This document shows positions 25,369-33,761 of a DNA stretch of 64,000 bases, one piece after another. Every line of letters starts with the position of its first letter. Positions within the stretch are counted from its first letter, which is position 1. The DNA is taken from the NCBI RefSeq assembly GCF_009789195.1, contig NZ_WSTC01000012.1, positions 62,001-126,000 of the forward strand, in the 5' to 3' direction. A model generated the notes under the pieces. That model searched no databases. It saw only the letters and a list, made by a program, of their open reading frames with translations, and was not told the DNA's origin. Both the position numbers and the translations under genes were made by a program. The DNA comes from Paenibacillus sp. MMS18-CY102 (GTDB lineage: Bacteria; Bacillota; Bacilli; Paenibacillales; Paenibacillaceae).

Positions 25369-26244
25369 TTAGCGGCGCGTTCCTGCTTCAGCTGGGAACA
25401 ACCGCTCTACCATCGCATTAAACTCGGCTACGAAGCCTTGGATCGGGTGGCCAGCTTTTACATCATTCCAATACCCGCTCATTCGGTCAACGAAATCGGC
25501 GTTCGCCGATACATAAACGTTATTAACGTTCGGGGAGATTCGTTTGACCTCGTCTGCGATTCGATTTTTGAGCGCATCCGTCAATTGAATATCTGCATTC
25601 GCTGCTGCTCCGCCATCTGTGCTATACATGCCGTAGCCGTGGCCGCGAACGCCGCTGAATTCCTTCATCCCATAGCTATTCGTCGAATAGGTGTGACGGC
25701 GTGATGGCGTAATATAATCCGTTGCTCCGTTGTTGCTGCGTACACGGAACGAATCATAGCCTGGCGTAGCCGTGTTGCTGTCAAATCGGGTGATGTCGCG
25801 TGAGCCTACGCCATTCATCTCACCTACGTAATTTGTCCCGCCTACATTGGAACGATGGATCGTATTGGAACCCCCGGCGCTAAGACCATCGCGAAGCGAT
25901 ACCGCAACATAAGCATTATGATTGGTCAGCATCACGTTCGCGGTTTTGATCTCAGGGATTTTGGTCAGCCGGTTTGCGATATTCTCGCTCATATCCAGCC
26001 GATAATTATCATGCTTTCCGACAATATTATTGCTGTTGAGCCTGCGCCCATCGACGCGGTTCATCTCATTCATTTGGTCATCCGCAAACCGCTTGTTAAG
26101 AATTTGATTGCCATTCATGTCATAACGCACACTATTGGAATGAAGATCGCTACGATTGCCCAATTCCCCTTGATTGGCACCACAACCCGCCAGCACAGCA
26201 CCAAGTGCGACAGCCGTCGCAATTACTTTGAACTTACGTTGCAT
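25369..26244 (-). CDS. YhcN/YlaJ-family sporulation lipoprotein
   Basis: This 291-residue lipoprotein has lipobox LAGC and a C-terminal YhcN/YlaJ domain. It shows the domain's opening segment IANRLTKIPEIKTANVMLT with the following NAYVAVSL strand and the closing ADEVKRISPNVNNVYVSANADFV. Between these is an inserted low-complexity region rich in N, G, S, T and Y (residues about 150-230). Relatives are found in the spore inner membrane or coat. The ATG at 26244 follows GGAGG; a frame open to 26388 has no ribosome site. A strong terminator hairpin about 115 bp upstream isolates it. Confidence 0.85.
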   Translation of the reverse strand: MQRKFKVIATAVALGAVLAGCGANQGELGNRSDLHSNSVRYDMNGNQILNKRFADDQMNEMNRVDGRRLNSNNIVGKHDNYRLDMSENIANRLTKIPEIKTANVMLTNHNAYVAVSLRDGLSAGGSNTIHRSNVGGTNYVGEMNGVGSRDITRFDSNTATPGYDSFRVRSNNGATDYITPSRRHTYSTNSYGMKEFSGVRGHGYGMYSTDGGAAANADIQLTDALKNRIADEVKRISPNVNNVYVSANADFVDRMSGYWNDVKAGHPIQGFVAEFNAMVERLFPAEAGTRR

Positions 26245-26361
26245 GTTGTTCCTCCATTCGGATATGAGGTGAGGGATAATCAATGCGTTTCCGTCTATTA
26301 TCGTTGGCACAATCCCGCTTCTGTATGCTGGTGGTCGGATGGCAATCTGCCCATAGCCCAT
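26245..26361. other. Leader/promoter region of the spore lipoprotein gene
   Basis: A forespore (sigma-G) promoter would be expected for a YhcN/YlaJ gene, but I could not find boxes of convincing quality and spacing in this stretch. Confidence 0.3.
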
Positions 26362-26391
26362 AAAAAAAGGACGCGATTTTGATCGCATCCT
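26362..26391 (-). terminator. Terminator-like hairpin upstream of spore lipoprotein gene
   Basis: On the minus strand GGATGCGAT-CAAA-ATCGCGTCC (one mismatch) runs into a run of seven T residues. It would end transcripts from the glycosidase operon upstream on the same strand, or act as a leader attenuator for the spore gene. Confidence 0.7.
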
Positions 26392-26573
26392 CGAACAATT
26401 ATGCTGATTGGAAACTAATCATAAAGCAGTTGTATAGCTAAAGCGCGATTCACGTCATCTACGGGGCAATAGATGGTGATGCCGGACCTCATTCCACGAG
26501 AATACGCTGACTGCCCTAGCAAAGCGCTCGCCATCGGAAGCCGGCCGAACAATCAGCCGTTGCAGCAGTTGCT

Positions 26574-26758
26574 CTAACGGACCCAGGAGGCGTTATTTGG
26601 TAAAAATAAAGCCCTTTCTGATTCTAACGGACCGAGCGGCCGTTATTTGCTCCAATTGTCACTTTCGAGGCTGCAAAACCACCCAATAACGGCGCTGGAG
26701 TCCGTTACATTTTCAAAACACGGTTTTTGCTTGAAATAAGGGCCCTCGAGTCCGTTAG
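26574..26758. repeat. 185-bp composite inverted repeat, copy 3
   Basis: Units lie at 26574-26598 (+), 26624-26648 (+), 26684-26708 (-) and 26734-26758 (-), again with TAACGGAC in all four and starts 50, 60 and 50 bp apart. It occupies the gap between the GH43 gene end and the spore lipoprotein gene. Confidence 0.9.
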
Positions 26759-26760
26759 AG

Positions 26761-26905
26761 TTCAGCCAGCGGCAGCGGCGATGGCGACGGCAGCAATACT
26801 GCAGCGCGACGGCACGGCGACAGCAGCACGCAACCACTAACAGCGGCACAGCACACCAGCTGCAACACAACGTCAGTAGCAGCAGCAGGCCCAGTGGGCC
26901 GCCAC
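26761..26905. other. GC-rich low-complexity stretch of CAGCGGC-like triplets
   Basis: Imperfect runs of GCAGCGGC, GGCGAC and CAGCAG fill this stretch just past the GH43 stop codon. No gene with a start site is evident. A GGCCCAGTGGGCC hairpin at its right end might weakly terminate the GH43 transcript. Confidence 0.45.
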
Positions 26906-26906
26906 G

Positions 26907-27890
26907 CTAGCTCCCGTACGGGTCAATCGGCACAATCGTGCCGTCCTCGTTATATGCAAGCTCGGTGAATTTAACGGAGCGCTTATTGTCGGCGCCGCCG
27001 GACAACGAGCTGTCATGATAGAACAAATACCATTTGCCATCGAACTGGACGATGGAATGATGCGTCGTCCAACCGAGGACTGGCGTCAGAACCGTCCCTT
27101 GGAATACGAATGGCCCTTTAGGATTGTCGCTAATTGCGTATACGATCTTGTGTGTAGTGCCCGTCGAATAGGACAAATAATACTTCCCATTATATTTGTG
27201 CATCCACGGCCCTTCAAAATATCTGCGATCTTCATCCCCTGCCAGCAAAGCATTCCCCTGCTCATCCACAATCGCAATCTCGACAGGCTGCTCCACAAAT
27301 GCCAGCATATCCTCGCTTAATTCCGCCACTCTTGGCCCAAGCGCAGGCTGGCCGGGCGCAATCTCTGCTGGTTCGTTCACATACTCATCCGTCTGCCACT
27401 TCTCCAGCTGTCCGCCCCATAGGCCGCCAAAATACATATACGCACGGCCGTCTTCGTCCACAAACACCGCCGGATCGATGCTAAAGCTCCCGGGAATATA
27501 ATTAGGCTGAGGCGAGAACGGGCCAGAAGGCGATGCGCTCGTCGCTACGCCAATTCTAAAAATGCCATCATGGTCCCGCGCAGGGAAAAACAAATAGTAC
27601 GTATCGTTTTTATAAGCTGCATCCGGCGCCCACATTTGTTTGGAAGCCCAAGGCACATCCTTAACATGCAGCGCCTCACCATGGTCCACGCACTCCGATT
27701 CTGGATTTTCCATCGATAGCACATGATAATCTTCCATGTCGTACTGGTCACCGTTATCGTTGGATTCTTTCACGTGATCAAGGTCGTGGGAAGGATAAAT
27801 ATAAAGCTTGCCATCAAAAACATGCGCCGACGGGTCGGCCGTATAAATATGGGTAACCAACGGTTCGTTGCGTTTCACCTTGTTCGCCAT
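26907..27890 (-). CDS. Glycoside hydrolase family 43, probable beta-xylosidase/arabinofuranosidase
   Basis: This 327-residue single-domain five-bladed beta-propeller hydrolase has the three GH43 acids. D19 (TADPSAHVF) is the base, the Asp in SFSIDPAVFVDEDG adjusts the pKa, and the Glu in YFEGPWMHK is the acid. There is no signal peptide, so it acts inside the cell on imported xylo-oligosaccharides, removing xylose or arabinose. It is the last gene of the aldouronate-type operon, 24 bp after the GH67 gene. The equivalent position in the described Paenibacillus aldouronate cluster also holds a GH43 enzyme (XynB). Exact sugar specificity cannot be read from the sequence. Confidence 0.9.
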   Translation of the reverse strand: MANKVKRNEPLVTHIYTADPSAHVFDGKLYIYPSHDLDHVKESNDNGDQYDMEDYHVLSMENPESECVDHGEALHVKDVPWASKQMWAPDAAYKNDTYYLFFPARDHDGIFRIGVATSASPSGPFSPQPNYIPGSFSIDPAVFVDEDGRAYMYFGGLWGGQLEKWQTDEYVNEPAEIAPGQPALGPRVAELSEDMLAFVEQPVEIAIVDEQGNALLAGDEDRRYFEGPWMHKYNGKYYLSYSTGTTHKIVYAISDNPKGPFVFQGTVLTPVLGWTTHHSIVQFDGKWYLFYHDSSLSGGADNKRSVKFTELAYNEDGTIVPIDPYGS

Positions 27891-27914
27891 TCTGCATTCT
27901 CCCTTTCCTGGATG

Positions 27915-29981
27915 CTAGTAAATCGTTCGTCCCCAAGCATCCGCTATGCCGCTTTTGCGGTAAAAGTACGTATTGATCCGATCGCGCCATTCCTTCGCAT
28001 GCTCCGCTTGTTCAAGCAGCCTTGCCTCTGTCTGACGATAGAGCCCGGCAGGCATTAGGTGCCGAAGCGCCTGCCACTTCTCAGCAAGCTCCGCCGCACG
28101 CTCCGCGCCATCAAAATGCGTGTTATAAATATGCTGGATCACCGTGACGCCCGATTGCAGCTTGTGGGTATAAGGCACGTGATGGAAGAACAACAGCAGT
28201 TCATCTGGGCAACGGCCCAGCGACTCATACATCTTTGCATTATCTCCAATATATTGCCCTGCATAACCGGTTCCCGACGCCACGGTCCTGTCCACGCCGA
28301 CCCCATCACGATCAGCAAAATGATACGTTCCCCATTTGTCGTACTCATAGCCATCCACGTTCGGGCCATAGTGATGATCGGGATTTACCATCCATCCAAC
28401 GCCAAGCGGCGCCGTGTAGGATTCATATATATCCAGCGACTCCATCATCATGCTGCACACGGTGTGTACGGCTTGTGCATTCGGGCTTATCGCTTGCGCT
28501 GCCCACTCTGCTGCAATTGCTTCTGCGGTTAGCTCTGGGTTCCAGGCCAGCCGGCCATAACCGTACAGATTCGCTTGGGCTAACAAATGTCCCGTCCAAT
28601 TGCCGTCGCAGCCAATATTAGATACAGCCGCAAACCCGCCATAAGGCCTGCCGAAGAATGTTCCATCCACGATCCGCTTCACCGGCGAGGCCTCGCCATG
28701 CGCAAGTGTATCGAAGTCCAGCACGGCCTTCCATTGAGGAACCAAGTAACAGAGATGCAGCTGCTGCCCGGTGTACTCCTGCGTGATCTGAAACTCAATC
28801 AGCTGATTGGTCCGCTCCATGGCACCGAACAACGGGGAAACCGGCTCCCGCACCTGAAAATCCATCGGGCCGTTCTTGATCTGCAGCAGCACATTGGAAT
28901 GAAATTCCCCATCAAGCGGCATAAAATGGTCATACGCCGCTCTTGCCCGGTCCGTGGACCGGTCCCGCCAATCTTGTTTGCAATCGTAGACGAAGCAGCG
29001 CCAGATCACGACTCCCCCATAAGGCGCAAGCGCCTCAGCCAACATGTTCGCACCGTCCGCATGATTGCGGCCATACGTGAATGGGCCAGGACGGTTCTCC
29101 GAGTCGGCCTTCACCAGGAAACCGCCAAAGTCGGGAATCAAGCTATATATTTCGGCTCCCCTCTCCTTCCACCATTGCCGGACATCCACCTCAAGCGGAT
29201 CGGCTGTAAGCACTCCCCCAACCTCAATCGGGCTGGCAAAATTAATGCTTAAGTAAAGCCTTATGCCATAGGTTCGGAAAATCGCAGCGAGTTCAGCTAT
29301 ACGCGGCAAAAACGCCTCCGTTATAAAATGTGATTCCAGCCGATGAACGTTCACGTTGTTGATCGCAATTGCATTCATGCCAACCGAGGCCAGCAGCCGT
29401 GCGTAATCCCGAATGCGTTCAGGGTTGAACACAATCTCGCCGTCCGCATAAAAAATCGATTTCCCCGCATAACCACGTTCAATGCTGCCATCTACGTTAT
29501 CCCACTGGTTGATCATCCGTAGTGCATTGGCTGGCCTCTCGATCACGCTCAAGTTTTCCATTTTATTCCCCAGCGCAAGCAGCCGCAGCAAATGAAACGC
29601 GCCATACAAAACGCCCGCAGGCGTGTTTGCGCCAATCGCCGTAAGCCCCGCCGAAGCTCGGATCACGAACCCCTCCGGCCCTAACTGTCCGGTAACATCC
29701 CCGCATATCGCCTGAATCCGCACGTTGCCTTCGATTGTTCCGATGATGATGCCTTGTTCGATATATTCCGGCTCGATCAAACGCGGCTCTTGGCCAAGCA
29801 TTGCCCCGATCCCGCTAACCAGCTCAGACACAGCTGCCACAACGGTTTCATGATGCTCGCTTGAAGCAATCCACCCGTATCGCGTCGCCTCTTGCTTGCG
29901 CTGTACAACATCCTCACGGGCATGCATCGCAAGCCAAGCTTTATAGCCGGCTAGATTAACGTTCGCTTGTTGGCTGCCCAT
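27915..29981 (-). CDS. aguA: Alpha-glucuronidase, GH67
   Basis: This 688-residue intracellular enzyme removes 4-O-methyl-glucuronic acid from the non-reducing end of aldouronates derived from glucuronoxylan. GH67 hallmarks are present: the proposed acid Glu in [11 protein letters not shown], the pair of base residues in [10 protein letters not shown] and [12 protein letters not shown] (28 residues apart, as in Geobacillus AguA), and the QIKNGPMDF segment between them. Length and lack of a signal peptide match bacterial AguA. The ATG at 29981 suits the AAGGTGAC ribosome site; a TTG two codons upstream is too close to it. It follows the two permease genes, so the importer likely supplies its substrate. 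Confidence 0.95.
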   Translation of the reverse strand: MGSQQANVNLAGYKAWLAMHAREDVVQRKQEATRYGWIASSEHHETVVAAVSELVSGIGAMLGQEPRLIEPEYIEQGIIIGTIEGNVRIQAICGDVTGQLGPEGFVIRASAGLTAIGANTPAGVLYGAFHLLRLLALGNKMENLSVIERPANALRMINQWDNVDGSIERGYAGKSIFYADGEIVFNPERIRDYARLLASVGMNAIAINNVNVHRLESHFITEAFLPRIAELAAIFRTYGIRLYLSINFASPIEVGGVLTADPLEVDVRQWWKERGAEIYSLIPDFGGFLVKADSENRPGPFTYGRNHADGANMLAEALAPYGGVVIWRCFVYDCKQDWRDRSTDRARAAYDHFMPLDGEFHSNVLLQIKNGPMDFQVREPVSPLFGAMERTNQLIEFQITQEYTGQQLHLCYLVPQWKAVLDFDTLAHGEASPVKRIVDGTFFGRPYGGFAAVSNIGCDGNWTGHLLAQANLYGYGRLAWNPELTAEAIAAEWAAQAISPNAQAVHTVCSMMMESLDIYESYTAPLGVGWMVNPDHHYGPNVDGYEYDKWGTYHFADRDGVGVDRTVASGTGYAGQYIGDNAKMYESLGRCPDELLLFFHHVPYTHKLQSGVTVIQHIYNTHFDGAERAAELAEKWQALRHLMPAGLYRQTEARLLEQAEHAKEWRDRINTYFYRKSGIADAWGRTIY

Positions 29982-30015
29982 CTTCAAGTCACCTTCTCTT
30001 TCAATTCATTCGTCG

Positions 30016-30942
30016 CTATCCCTTCACGCCGCCAAGCGTTAATCCCTTAACAAAATACCGCTGCAAAAACGGATACACCATAATAATCGGAAGGCTGGCT
30101 ACGATCGTCATCGTGGAACGAATCGACGTCGGCGTCACGAAGTTAGCCGAAGACGAACCGGAACTTGCGAAAGCACCGCTCGCATCTGTGCCGCTGACAG
30201 ACGCATTCGAGTTCTGCAGCATCTTCATCAGCTCATATTGCAGCGTACTTAATTCCACATGTGAAGAGTTGTACAAAAACACGTCGAACCACGAGTTCCA
30301 ATGGTAAACTGCTGTGAACAGCGAAGTTGTCGCCAATACGGGCATCGTCAGCGGAAGCACGATACGCAGGAAGGTCGTAAATTCGCCTGCGCCGTCGATA
30401 CGGGCCGATTCCATAATGCCATCCGGAAGCCCTTCAATGAAGGAACGAATAACGATAATGTTAAAGACGCCAAGAATGCCAGGGATGATATACACCCAGA
30501 AGCTGTTCATTAAGTGAAGCTCCCGGATGAGCAGGAAATTCGGAATGAGCCCGCCGTTGAAATACATCGTCAGAATGAAGGCCAGCGTCACAAACCGGCG
30601 AAGCACGAACTCGGGACGGCTAATCGCATAAGCGACCATCGCCGAACAGAACGTCGAGATGATCGTGCCAAGAACTGTCCGCAGAATAGAGATGCCCGTG
30701 GCATGCAGCACCGTCGATTCCTTGAACACATACTGGTAGCTGTCAAAGGAAAGGACACGCGGCCAGAAATAAATCCCGCCCTTTACAGAATCACTCGCAT
30801 CGTTCAATGATACTGCGAGCATGTTAATAAAGGGGTAGACCGTCACGATCATGAGGCAAATCATGAACGTGACATTGAGAATATCAAAGACACGATCGCC
30901 TACGGGTACGCGGCGCTTGAATGATTTTGCTGCTAATGCCAT
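30016..30942 (-). CDS. Carbohydrate ABC permease, LplC/YtcP type
   Basis: This 308-residue permease has six helices and the EAA motif LPDGIMESARIDGAGEFTTFLRIVLPL, ending in KGLTLGGVKG. It differs from the MalG family in its short N-terminus and belongs to the LplC branch that handles large oligosaccharides in Bacillota. An inserted Ser/Ala-rich segment (SVSGTDASGAFASSGSSSA, near residue 250) lies in an outer loop and is a little longer than usual. An AGGAGGG site precedes the ATG. It pairs with the LplB-type gene encoded just before. Confidence 0.92.
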   Translation of the reverse strand: MALAAKSFKRRVPVGDRVFDILNVTFMICLMIVTVYPFINMLAVSLNDASDSVKGGIYFWPRVLSFDSYQYVFKESTVLHATGISILRTVLGTIISTFCSAMVAYAISRPEFVLRRFVTLAFILTMYFNGGLIPNFLLIRELHLMNSFWVYIIPGILGVFNIIVIRSFIEGLPDGIMESARIDGAGEFTTFLRIVLPLTMPVLATTSLFTAVYHWNSWFDVFLYNSSHVELSTLQYELMKMLQNSNASVSGTDASGAFASSGSSSANFVTPTSIRSTMTIVASLPIIMVYPFLQRYFVKGLTLGGVKG

Positions 30943-30953
30943 AGTGGTCCCTC

Positions 30954-31877
30954 CTAGAACAGTCGATCTTGGCCAAATCGCTTAGCGATGTGATTCGCGG
31001 AGAATAATAAGATGATGCTGATGACGGTCTTGAAGATCCCTGCGGCTACGGATAAGGAATAGTTGCCAAGATTCATGCCGTATTTCAAAATGAAAATCTC
31101 CAGATTTTCAGAATAGTCGATGTTTAGGCCGTTCCCGAGCAAATACTGCGGTTCGAAGCCCGTCTCCAAAATTTGGCCGAGATTCATGATCACAAGTATC
31201 ACGATGACAGGGCGCAGCCCCGGAAGCGTAATATGCCAGATGCGGCGAAGCCGGCTTGCGCCGTCCATCTCTGCCGCCTCATACTGGGACGGATCAATCG
31301 TAGTCATTGCTGCTAGATAAATAATCGTATTCCAGCCGATATTTTTCCAAACTTCAGATGCCCCCATGATGCCCCAGAAAAACTGCCCTTTGCCAAGCCA
31401 CAGAATGGGTTCGCTGATGAACCCGAGCTTCATAAGCAATACGTTAACGACACCGCCGTCTGCCGAGAGCGCTGTCTGAATGATCGTGGCTGCCACAACC
31501 CACGAAATAAAATGCGGCAAATAACTGATCGTTTGGACGAGACGCTTGAAGATCGCATGTCGCAGCTCGTTAAGCAGCAGCGCCAAAATGATTGCGGTTA
31601 CAAAACCAAGCACGAAATTGATAAGGCTCATCGCTAGCGTATTGCGAAGTACAAGCAAGAAACGGTCATCCTGAAACATAAATCGGAACTGCTTTAAGCC
31701 CACCCATTGCTGATCGCCGAACGCTTTGGCCGGTTTATAGTTCTGAAATGCGATCGTCCAGCCCCAGAGCGGCAAATATTTGAATACAAAGAGCCAGATC
31801 AAGAAAGGCACAGTCATTAACACAAGCACGCGCTGGCTATTCAGCTTCTTCACCAGTTCTTTGGATTTGCCCATCAT
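30954..31877 (-). CDS. Sugar ABC permease, LplB type
   Basis: This 307-residue permease has six helices, the opening signature YLPLWGWTIAFQNYKPAKAF of the LplB family, and the EAA motif YEAAEMDGASRLRRIWHITLPGL. It forms the channel with the LplC-type protein encoded 11 bp later. The ATP-hydrolysing subunit is not encoded here and is presumably the shared MsmX-type ATPase. Confidence 0.92.
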   Translation of the reverse strand: MMGKSKELVKKLNSQRVLVLMTVPFLIWLFVFKYLPLWGWTIAFQNYKPAKAFGDQQWVGLKQFRFMFQDDRFLLVLRNTLAMSLINFVLGFVTAIILALLLNELRHAIFKRLVQTISYLPHFISWVVAATIIQTALSADGGVVNVLLMKLGFISEPILWLGKGQFFWGIMGASEVWKNIGWNTIIYLAAMTTIDPSQYEAAEMDGASRLRRIWHITLPGLRPVIVILVIMNLGQILETGFEPQYLLGNGLNIDYSENLEIFILKYGMNLGNYSLSVAAGIFKTVISIILLFSANHIAKRFGQDRLF

Positions 31878-31909
31878 TCCACTTCCTCTTCATGATGCTG
31901 GAGGGCGAA

Positions 31910-31924
31910 GGGGGCAAGCCCCCC
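31910..31924. other. GC hairpin at the 3' end of the binding-protein message
   Basis: GGGGG-CAAG-CCCCC lies between the binding-protein stop and the LplB-type gene. It lacks a T run, so it is more likely to stabilise the upstream message or trim it than to terminate transcription. Confidence 0.45.
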
Positions 31925-31954
31925 ACGCCACCGCCATATCCGTACATCGTTTCA

Positions 31955-33652
31955 TTATTTGCCTTGGATTTTTGCGACTTTCTTTTTGATCTCATCGCTC
32001 ATCGTTTTTTCGTACTCATCGACCGGCGTTTTTCTGTATTCCTTCACATAGTCGTTCCAGATGCCTTCGAAGCCCTCTGGTTTTGCAAGCACAAGCTTCG
32101 CAAAATACTTCTTCTGCAGATCAGTCTGCTTCACCGTGAAGATTTGGGCCGGTGTGCCTTGTTCCAGTGCGATACTCCAAGCTGGATACCAAGGGCGAGC
32201 GTCAGGTGCGGAGAACAGTTCAGCGTATGTCTGTACGCCGTATTTCGTAAGGCGTTCTTTCTCTTCTGGCGTGAAAGATGCTTGCGCTACTTCCGGCTGT
32301 CTGCCAGGATCAACCGAGTTGCCATCTGGATACGTGGAGCCTTGTCCATACATTGGCCAGTAGTAAGCATAGTAACTAATGCCGACTTGGCGGGAGTAAT
32401 CATTGTCTTTGAGCTTCTCGATTTGTTCTGCAGTACGATACAAGCGGCCTTTGTCGTCCACTTCGTACGTTTCGCCTTTAATGCCCCAACGCGTCAGTTT
32501 CTGGTTCTCGTCTGTAAGCATGTTATCGAAGTACTTGATGATGCGAACCGGATCGTCCGCGCTTACCGTAATGCCAATGCCGCGATTATTAACGAAAGCC
32601 GGCGGGTCTAGATATTGATCCTTCACATTCTCGTCGAATACGATCGGCAGCGGGAAGTATTTCAGGTCATCGTTGCCATTCTTGTTCAATGTATTGAACG
32701 CTTGCTGCGCCTGCCAGCCGTAATCGAAGAATCCGAGCACTTTGCCGGATGTCAGTTTCGCCAAGTATTGGTCGTAGTTGTCGACGAACGACGATTTATC
32801 GAACAGCCCTTGCGCATTCAGATCGTTAAGTGTCTGGAGCCAACGCTTCGTGCCGTCGTTGTCGCCGTACACTTTAGCATCCATCGTGTTCAAGTCGACC
32901 TGCACGCCGCCATCATTCGGGTAGCCAGCCAAGTGGTTCGGCGGATTGGTCGTATCGAAGAACCGCCAGTCATGCGTCAGCGACGTCATCCCGATCAAAT
33001 CTTCGCTCTTATGCTTCTCGCGATAATCGGCGATCAGCTTCGTATATTGATCTAGCGTTTTGATTTTCGGATAGCCCGCTTCCTTCAGCACGCGGTTCTG
33101 AATCCAGAACGCGCCTTGGTCAATCGTCGGATTCGGTTTATATTCACCTACAAGCGGCGAGAACGGCAGGAAGTATATGTTGCCGTCATCCGCTTTCATC
33201 AGGTTGAAGTATGGCTCATACACTCGTTTGATGTTCGGTCCATATTGCTCAATCAAATCATTCAGCGGGATGAACGCGCCTGCATCAAGAATCTTGTCAA
33301 TGCCGGCATCCGGTTGAATGACATCCGGATATTCGTTACTGGCAATCATCGTGCCGATTTTCGTTTGAAGATCGCCGACTAGAAACTCTTGCTTAAAGTT
33401 AATGCCTGTTTGGTCCTCCAAAACTTTGCCAATCTTCGTTTTATTCGTATCGATGTCTTTGTTTGCGGTTGCATTAAAGTAGGTGAACGTGACGGGTTCC
33501 GGTTTGGTTTCTTGCTCTTTCGTTGCCACCGCTTCTTCGCCATTGCCCGTTTTTACTGGTTCAGCCGTGCCGGAGCCGTTGCTTGAGCACCCAGAGATTG
33601 CAACTGCGAATGTCGCAGCGAGCATTGCTGCCAACCATTTTTTATTACGCAT
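31955..33652 (-). CDS. lplA: LplA-type oligosaccharide-binding lipoprotein
   Basis: This is a 565-residue solute-binding lipoprotein of the LplA/LipO family, longer than MalE-type proteins. The lipobox ISGC gives the lipidated Cys at about residue 22, followed by a Ser/Gly/Glu-rich linker. The binding domain includes GTMIASNEYPDVIQPDAGID and NNRGIGITVSADDPVRIIKYFD. In the Paenibacillus aldouronate cluster the corresponding LplA supplies aldotetrauronate to the LplB/YtcP permeases. It has a very strong AAGGAGGAAG site, its own promoter and a cre-type box at the transcription start, so it can be expressed apart from the kinase/regulator genes. Confidence 0.93.
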   Translation of the reverse strand: MRNKKWLAAMLAATFAVAISGCSSNGSGTAEPVKTGNGEEAVATKEQETKPEPVTFTYFNATANKDIDTNKTKIGKVLEDQTGINFKQEFLVGDLQTKIGTMIASNEYPDVIQPDAGIDKILDAGAFIPLNDLIEQYGPNIKRVYEPYFNLMKADDGNIYFLPFSPLVGEYKPNPTIDQGAFWIQNRVLKEAGYPKIKTLDQYTKLIADYREKHKSEDLIGMTSLTHDWRFFDTTNPPNHLAGYPNDGGVQVDLNTMDAKVYGDNDGTKRWLQTLNDLNAQGLFDKSSFVDNYDQYLAKLTSGKVLGFFDYGWQAQQAFNTLNKNGNDDLKYFPLPIVFDENVKDQYLDPPAFVNNRGIGITVSADDPVRIIKYFDNMLTDENQKLTRWGIKGETYEVDDKGRLYRTAEQIEKLKDNDYSRQVGISYYAYYWPMYGQGSTYPDGNSVDPGRQPEVAQASFTPEEKERLTKYGVQTYAELFSAPDARPWYPAWSIALEQGTPAQIFTVKQTDLQKKYFAKLVLAKPEGFEGIWNDYVKEYRKTPVDEYEKTMSDEIKKKVAKIQGK

Positions 33653-33682
33653 GAATGCGCTTCCTCCTTAACAACCTTGTAT

Positions 33683-33696
33683 TGTAAGCACTTTCA
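33683..33696 (-). promoter_or_regulatory. cre-like site at the lplA transcription start
   Basis: The minus strand reads TGAAAGTGCTTACA, matching the CcpA cre consensus TGWAANCGNTNWCA at 13 of 14 positions (T for C in the centre). It abuts the -10 box and covers the predicted start point, an ideal place for repression by CcpA when preferred sugars are present. Confidence 0.75.
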
Positions 33697-33725
33697 TTAT
33701 AGGGTTAGAAGCTTCTGCAGCTTAA
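33696..33725 (-). promoter_or_regulatory. Promoter of the lplA-aguA operon
   Basis: A perfect TATAAT (33696-33701) lies 18 bp after a weak TTAAGC -35 box (33720-33725). The weak -35 is typical of promoters needing an activator, here presumably the AraC-type response regulator. Confidence 0.6.
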
Positions 33726-33761
33726 TGGAGAAACTAAACTTGTTACTGCATAATGTTTAGG

